Of a DNA stretch of 64,000 nt, positions 59,758-64,000 are shown piece after piece. The first letter of the stretch is position 1; each line of letters begins with the position of its first letter. The stretch covers positions 45,129,588 through 45,193,587 of the forward strand of contig BRKX01000018.1 in the NCBI GenBank assembly GCA_026008535.1, read 5' to 3'. This stretch comes from Perilla frutescens. Taxonomy: Eukaryota; Streptophyta; Magnoliopsida; Lamiales; Lamiaceae. The notes under the pieces were generated by a model that saw only the letters and a list, made by a program, of their open reading frames with translations, did no database searches and was not told the DNA's origin. The position numbers and the translations under genes were made by a program.

Positions 59758-61364
59758 TTGATTATAAGAAGGTTACAAGCTGCAGTAACTATATACAATT
59801 GAAAATACTATCAAAAGAGAATTAATTAGATATAACCAATTCTAATATAACTGATTAATTCCTACTGCCACATAGGACAACTCTATACTAATAGAAGCTA
59901 ACAAATTATTTATATTATAATTAATTTTTATTTTATAATAAATATTATGAAAATTATAAATTTGATAGTAAAACACAGAGTGAAACATAAATAAGTGCAA
60001 TAAGAAATTTGAACCGTATATCAAGAGCCAAATAACTTTTTTTTACCCACTTCAACTTTTAAAAAATTTATTTTAGCCGCTAAATTTTAAAATTACTTAT
60101 TTCACCTACTTTGGACCAAAATATCATTAACTTCACAAAAGAAAAGAAAAAGAAAAAGAAAAATGAGAATAAAACTAAAAATTAAAACTTCATCCCTTTC
60201 TCTCCCTCATTCCCACTTCTGCAAAAATATTGGCGCCAGTCAACATCGGTGCCGGAGTACTGCTGACACCGGCGATATGTCACACATTCTCTTATCTTCC
60301 CTCTTTGTATTTTCAGTGTTATATGGAGTGAATTAAAACAAAATTTGACGTGTTGAATTCCAATTTTTATGTGTTTGAACTCTATATATAACTTGTGCGT
60401 GAAATTAATAAGTTATGATTTATTCGTTTTGGTTTTAATATTCTTAATTACACGTGCATTGGACCTGCAAGCTTACCTTAGAGTGCATGTCGTGTAGGTC
60501 TAGTGTACAGGTAATTATGAACACCAAGTTTTATTTTTACCAAACAAGCTAGGCAGGCTCGGTACCAACGGGGACGTGTGTTGGGGCCAACGCATTTGGT
60601 GTAACATGCGGATGATATCATCTGCTGCATTTTGTGCAACAGTTGATGCTACACAATTAAATTTATTAACTTTTCTTTGATTTTTTCATTCAATTTCAAT
60701 TTATTGTACTTTAATTTAATTTTTACACTTATTAATTAGGGTTCATCCTACCCTCAATGAATTAGGGTATATAATTAATTTTTTTAGAAAATAATCAACT
60801 ATATATGGTATTTGCATTTATTCTTAATTAAAAGAAACTCATACAAACATTCAACACTAGGCTCGGGGTGTGAGTAGAGTCCCCTTCTCCGCTTTATTAT
60901 ACGCCAGAATTCTTTGTTTATTACAATGATTTAATCTTGTATTTCTAATTAATTAATAATAGCTATCTTAAAATTAAAAATGAATATAAATATTTATAAA
61001 ATATAATCAATCAATTTGAACTAACCACTACTAATTAAAAAAAGAAAATTATTAATTAATCATGCTAATTAAATAGGACCTGACTTTGTTAATGAGCACC
61101 TTAAATATGTCTTGAGTAATTAAGTAACAAAGCGTATAATAGAATAATATAATATAATAGATGATCTTATCCAATCGATCGAGTGAGATAACGTCATTTC
61201 ATTTTCTGAGCTTACCAAACTGTCAATGGAATTGGACAGATTCTAATTTATAATTCAAGGATGAAAGCAAAAGTATAGTGATTATTGTTCTCTCAGTCTA
61301 CATTAATGATTCGGTTATCCAACTTATTTTGTAAATGTGAAGCCAATGAATAATAGTAAGTATT

Positions 61365-61417
<53 letters not shown>

Positions 61418-61989
61418 ACAATACTTTTCAGAATTAAAAATAATACTTTTTAGTGTTAAAATAATATATTTTTCAGTATTAGAAATAATTTTTCTTTTCG
61501 TTTAATTAATATAAGACTTATATAAAATTGATACACACCCCCCCATATATTATTGAACTCACATGTTTGCTCAATTAAAATGTGGGACTTCTCGTACGTA
61601 CTTAGTAAATGATCGGTATAGTAAAGGACTAAAAGCCTACTTGAATAAAATAAACATTATGAAGTTCGCCAACACTCCTGTACATCAGGATGTATGGGCC
61701 GGCCCATCAGATGACCTGATCCGTCCTCGTTCTGTAAAAAAAAACTGGTAAAATGCATGCAGTATCAATCTTTACACTAAAACATATCATTTAAAGTGCA
61801 AAAAGTATCAATTGTATCATTAAATAGTAACTGATCTGCTACTTATCTTTTATGAGTTATGTAGTTTAAATTGTGATTTTTTTTCATTCCAATTAATGTT
61901 TAGAGTTTAGGGGGGGAGGGGTTTAGGTTTTTTTAGGGTTCATGTTTTTTAGGGTTCATAGTTTTTTCAATTAATTGTCGAGCGCAATT
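59758..61989. other. AT-rich intergenic DNA, partly repeat-derived
   Basis: About 60640-60790 is a half copy of the AT-rich family (TTACACTTATTAATTAGGG and TTCATCCTACCC). A TA microsatellite lies at about 61369-61413. No gene is supported. Confidence 0.5.
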
Positions 61990-62100
61990 TGTTTAGGTCC
62001 AAATTTACACTTATAATTTTCGGTAATGCTCACTAGACACTACTTAGGACCACACCTGCAATTGGACGGGGTCAATTGTAGGAGCGACGAGCTTAACCAA
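61990..62100 (-). repeat. Partial 3' LTR (last ~110 bp) of a gypsy-type element
   Basis: TGTTTAGGTC(C/T)AAATTTACACTT through GGAGCGACGAGCTTAACC is repeated at 62582-62693 with very few differences. In the element's minus orientation this is the 3' end of the LTR. The rest of this LTR copy is missing. Confidence 0.8.
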
Positions 62101-62558
62101 GAATGAGGGAAGTTGGCTAAAATGGATGTTCTTCAACTCGTAGTTCCTTGCGGCTTCACCAAGAACTATGCAAGAAGTCGACGCCCCAATAACGGGACGA
62201 GCAAAGTCTCTCATATTCCTAGCCGCATTGGCATTGGCATTGGCATTATCGGGGTTGTTAAAAGGATTAGCTTACATCTCTCTTTCCCACTCGAACACGT
62301 CAAATCTCCTTGGTCGATGGATATCGTCAAACACGGGGGCTAGTCTCCGATTGAGGCTTCGCCTCCCTAGCATACACAAACACAAACGAAACGGAGATCA
62401 AACGTACCTTGCGGAAAGAGATATCAAAACCCAATAAAAGGACATAAACACAAAAAAATAAATTTACACAAACAACACAAACACTTCAACGACAAGTTCA
62501 CGATTTCAAAACAACACAAAAGCAAATATAGCACCAAAAAGACAATTCTCAAAAGCCT

Positions 62559-62577
62559 TCCCCGGCAATGGCGCCAA
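62559..62577 (-). other. Gypsy primer-binding site
   Basis: TTGGCGCCATTGCCGGGGA on the minus strand lies about 4 nt from the LTR end. It is the same class as the site at 19979 of the Athila-like element. Confidence 0.78.
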
Positions 62578-62581
62578 AATT

Positions 62582-64000
62582 TGTTTAGGTCTAAATTTAC
62601 ACTTATAATTTTCGGTAATGCTCACTAGACACTACTTAGGACCACACCCGCAATTGGACGGGGTCAATTGTAGGAGCGACGAGCTTAACCCGAGTCGATC
62701 TCTCAAGGAAAACTTTATGAGAAAGAACTATCTATAGGCTACACGTGCTTTCGACAAAACAACTAAAATGCAATCTAAACATTCTAATCAAGAGATTTTG
62801 GAGATTTAAACTAGGATTTAAATGAACAATCAACAAAACAAACAATAACTATTTAAATGCAAGAAAATGGAAATGAAGATTAGAGGAATTAAGTTGATTA
62901 AGGTATTAGGGTGTAGATTCTCTCAATGGTTGATTACTATGCTTTATTTAAGTTGATAATGCAAATCTCACAAGCATGGTAGACCCATCCAATTAGTTTA
63001 ACGTCTATTAAAGTCACGGATATCCGTTAAACCTCTCTTAGCTATACCATACAAAATGAGACGAACATACTAGGTTTAGGAACCCATGCACCTAGCATCG
63101 AAGGAATTAAATCCGGATTTAGGTTCACAATCAAGAAATCCCCAAAATCCTACCAATGCTCAAGTGACGATCAAGCACCTAAACATAAATAAGAACAATT
63201 CCAACAACAACAACCAACATAAACAAGCATAGATCACAACCAAATCGATCCTCTACCCCCTAATAGGGAGATTAGCCACTAAACATGCTCAAAACAACAT
63301 AAACATCAGAGAAGAACTCCATTTCATAAATTAAATGTAAATGAAAACAACTTCTACGATATTATATATCCTTCAAGAGTTTGGAGCAAATCCCACAAAA
63401 CATCCAAGAAATACAAGAAAATGCACAATAAACCTCCTCCGAGCTTAGCTTCCACGTGAGCTCGTCGTTGGTCTTCTCGTTCCTTTTCTCTCCTCCTTGG
63501 CTTGGTTTCCTTGCTCTCCTCTTTCTCCTCTTCTCTTTAGTGGAAAATGGTGGTAAAATGATGGTGAAAAATTGTGTAGAGAGTATGGAAGGGTGAAGAA
63601 AATGGTTAAGGTAGTGTAGAGAAAATGAAGGATGGTGGGGTGAAGAAGATGATGTGTTGAATGGTGAGGAATGGTGAAAGATGGTGATGGTAGAGTAGGA
63701 TCCAAGCTTTTACCTTTTTCCCATCCTTTTCTTCATGTACGTGTGTGTGTGTTTTTAGTGTAGGGGAATGGAAGAGAGAGAGAGTAGAAGAGAGAGAAAA
63801 GGTGTTGATTTGAGTGATGGAGAGGGATAATTAATTGTGAGGATTTGGTAGAGGATTTTGGTGCTCAAAAGTCCACAAAGCTAGGGTTAGGCTCTAAAAA
63901 TACCTACTTCCCTAGTATAAGATTAGATTGTCCTCAAGCTCAAAGATCCCCATGCAAAAAGAATGGAGGGTGAAGGCATTCATTTTGGTCCAAGATGCCA
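62582..64000 (-). repeat. 5' LTR, incomplete at window end
   Basis: It begins (plus strand) TGTTTAGGTCTAAATTT and extends past the end of the window. The part shared with 61990-62100 proves the inner edge. The remainder, including the GGTGAAGAA/ATGGTG-rich stretch at 63540-63700, is non-coding. Confidence 0.65.

Larger units (their letters stand above)
61990..64000 (-). mobile_element. Deleted gypsy-type LTR element running off the window
   Basis: On the minus strand there is an LTR from beyond 64000 to 62582, a primer-binding site TTGGCGCCATTGCCGGGGA (62577-62559), about 0.46 kb of internal DNA, and then a truncated LTR end (62100-61990). No coding domains remain between the LTR copies. A TATA-like TATTTTTAGAG on the minus strand near 63895 fits an LTR promoter. 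Confidence 0.75.

Noticed and set aside
62168..62437. 89-codon frame with an ALALALAL run
   Set aside because: The run comes from a GGCATT hexamer repeat inside the gypsy-type element interior; no domain.

Overview
This is nuclear DNA from a flowering plant, probably a eudicot. Coding exons are spliced with GT-AG introns, non-coding DNA is very AT-rich, and much of the window is layered transposable elements: Ty1/copia, Ty3/gypsy (an Athila type and others), hAT, Mutator-like, CACTA and small hairpin elements. I cannot name the species from the sequence alone.

Four protein-coding loci look like real host genes or recent descendants of them. (1) 2627-5203, minus strand: a four-exon Bax-inhibitor-1/LIFEGUARD-type membrane protein of 242 aa, with a non-autonomous hAT element inserted about 240 bp upstream of its start codon. 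(2) 17979-18437, plus strand: a root-type [2Fe-2S] ferredoxin in which one of the four cluster cysteines has become tyrosine. (3) 25980-32723 and (4) 42675-50591, both plus strand: two tandem copies of an ankyrin-repeat gene with a C-terminal PGG membrane domain (ACD6/ITN1-like family). Each copy resolves into 11 exons that join into one uninterrupted frame (829 and 779 codons). The copies share promoter, exon and 3' flanking sequence. They differ by exonic indels, intron insertions, a destroyed splice donor in copy A and a GC donor in copy B.

Layout: 1-2.6 kb is AT-rich with microsatellites. 2.6-5.2 kb is the LIFEGUARD-like gene. 5.44-6.30 kb is a hAT element. 8.49-13.61 kb is a minus-strand copia element lacking reverse transcriptase, with a 1.44 kb solo LTR nested in its 5' LTR. 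16.69-17.91 kb is a long-TIR element, followed by the ferredoxin. 18.7-21.2 kb is a truncated Athila-like element (5' LTR and gag). 22.3-23.5 kb is a minus-strand gypsy relic with its LTR. 23.5-24.3 kb is AT-rich repetitive DNA. 26-32.7 kb is ankyrin gene A. 33.5-38.4 kb is a roughly 140-bp tandem array, duplicated around a solo-LTR-like block and interrupted by a hAT MITE. 38.5-40.0 kb is an RNase H-like pseudogene split by a Mutator-like element. 42.7-50.6 kb is ankyrin gene B. 51.2-56.6 kb is a CACTA element with a decayed TNP2 transposase. 57.2-58.8 kb is a copia 3' end. 62-64 kb is a deleted gypsy-type element whose LTR runs off the window.

The most distinctive feature is in the middle of the two ankyrin genes: a run of three tiny, phase-symmetric, mutually similar exons of 42-48 nt. 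Their flanking intron sequence is repeated as well, so they look like recent tandem exon duplications that extend a charged linker. Several splice sites next to them are eroded or crowded by microsatellites.
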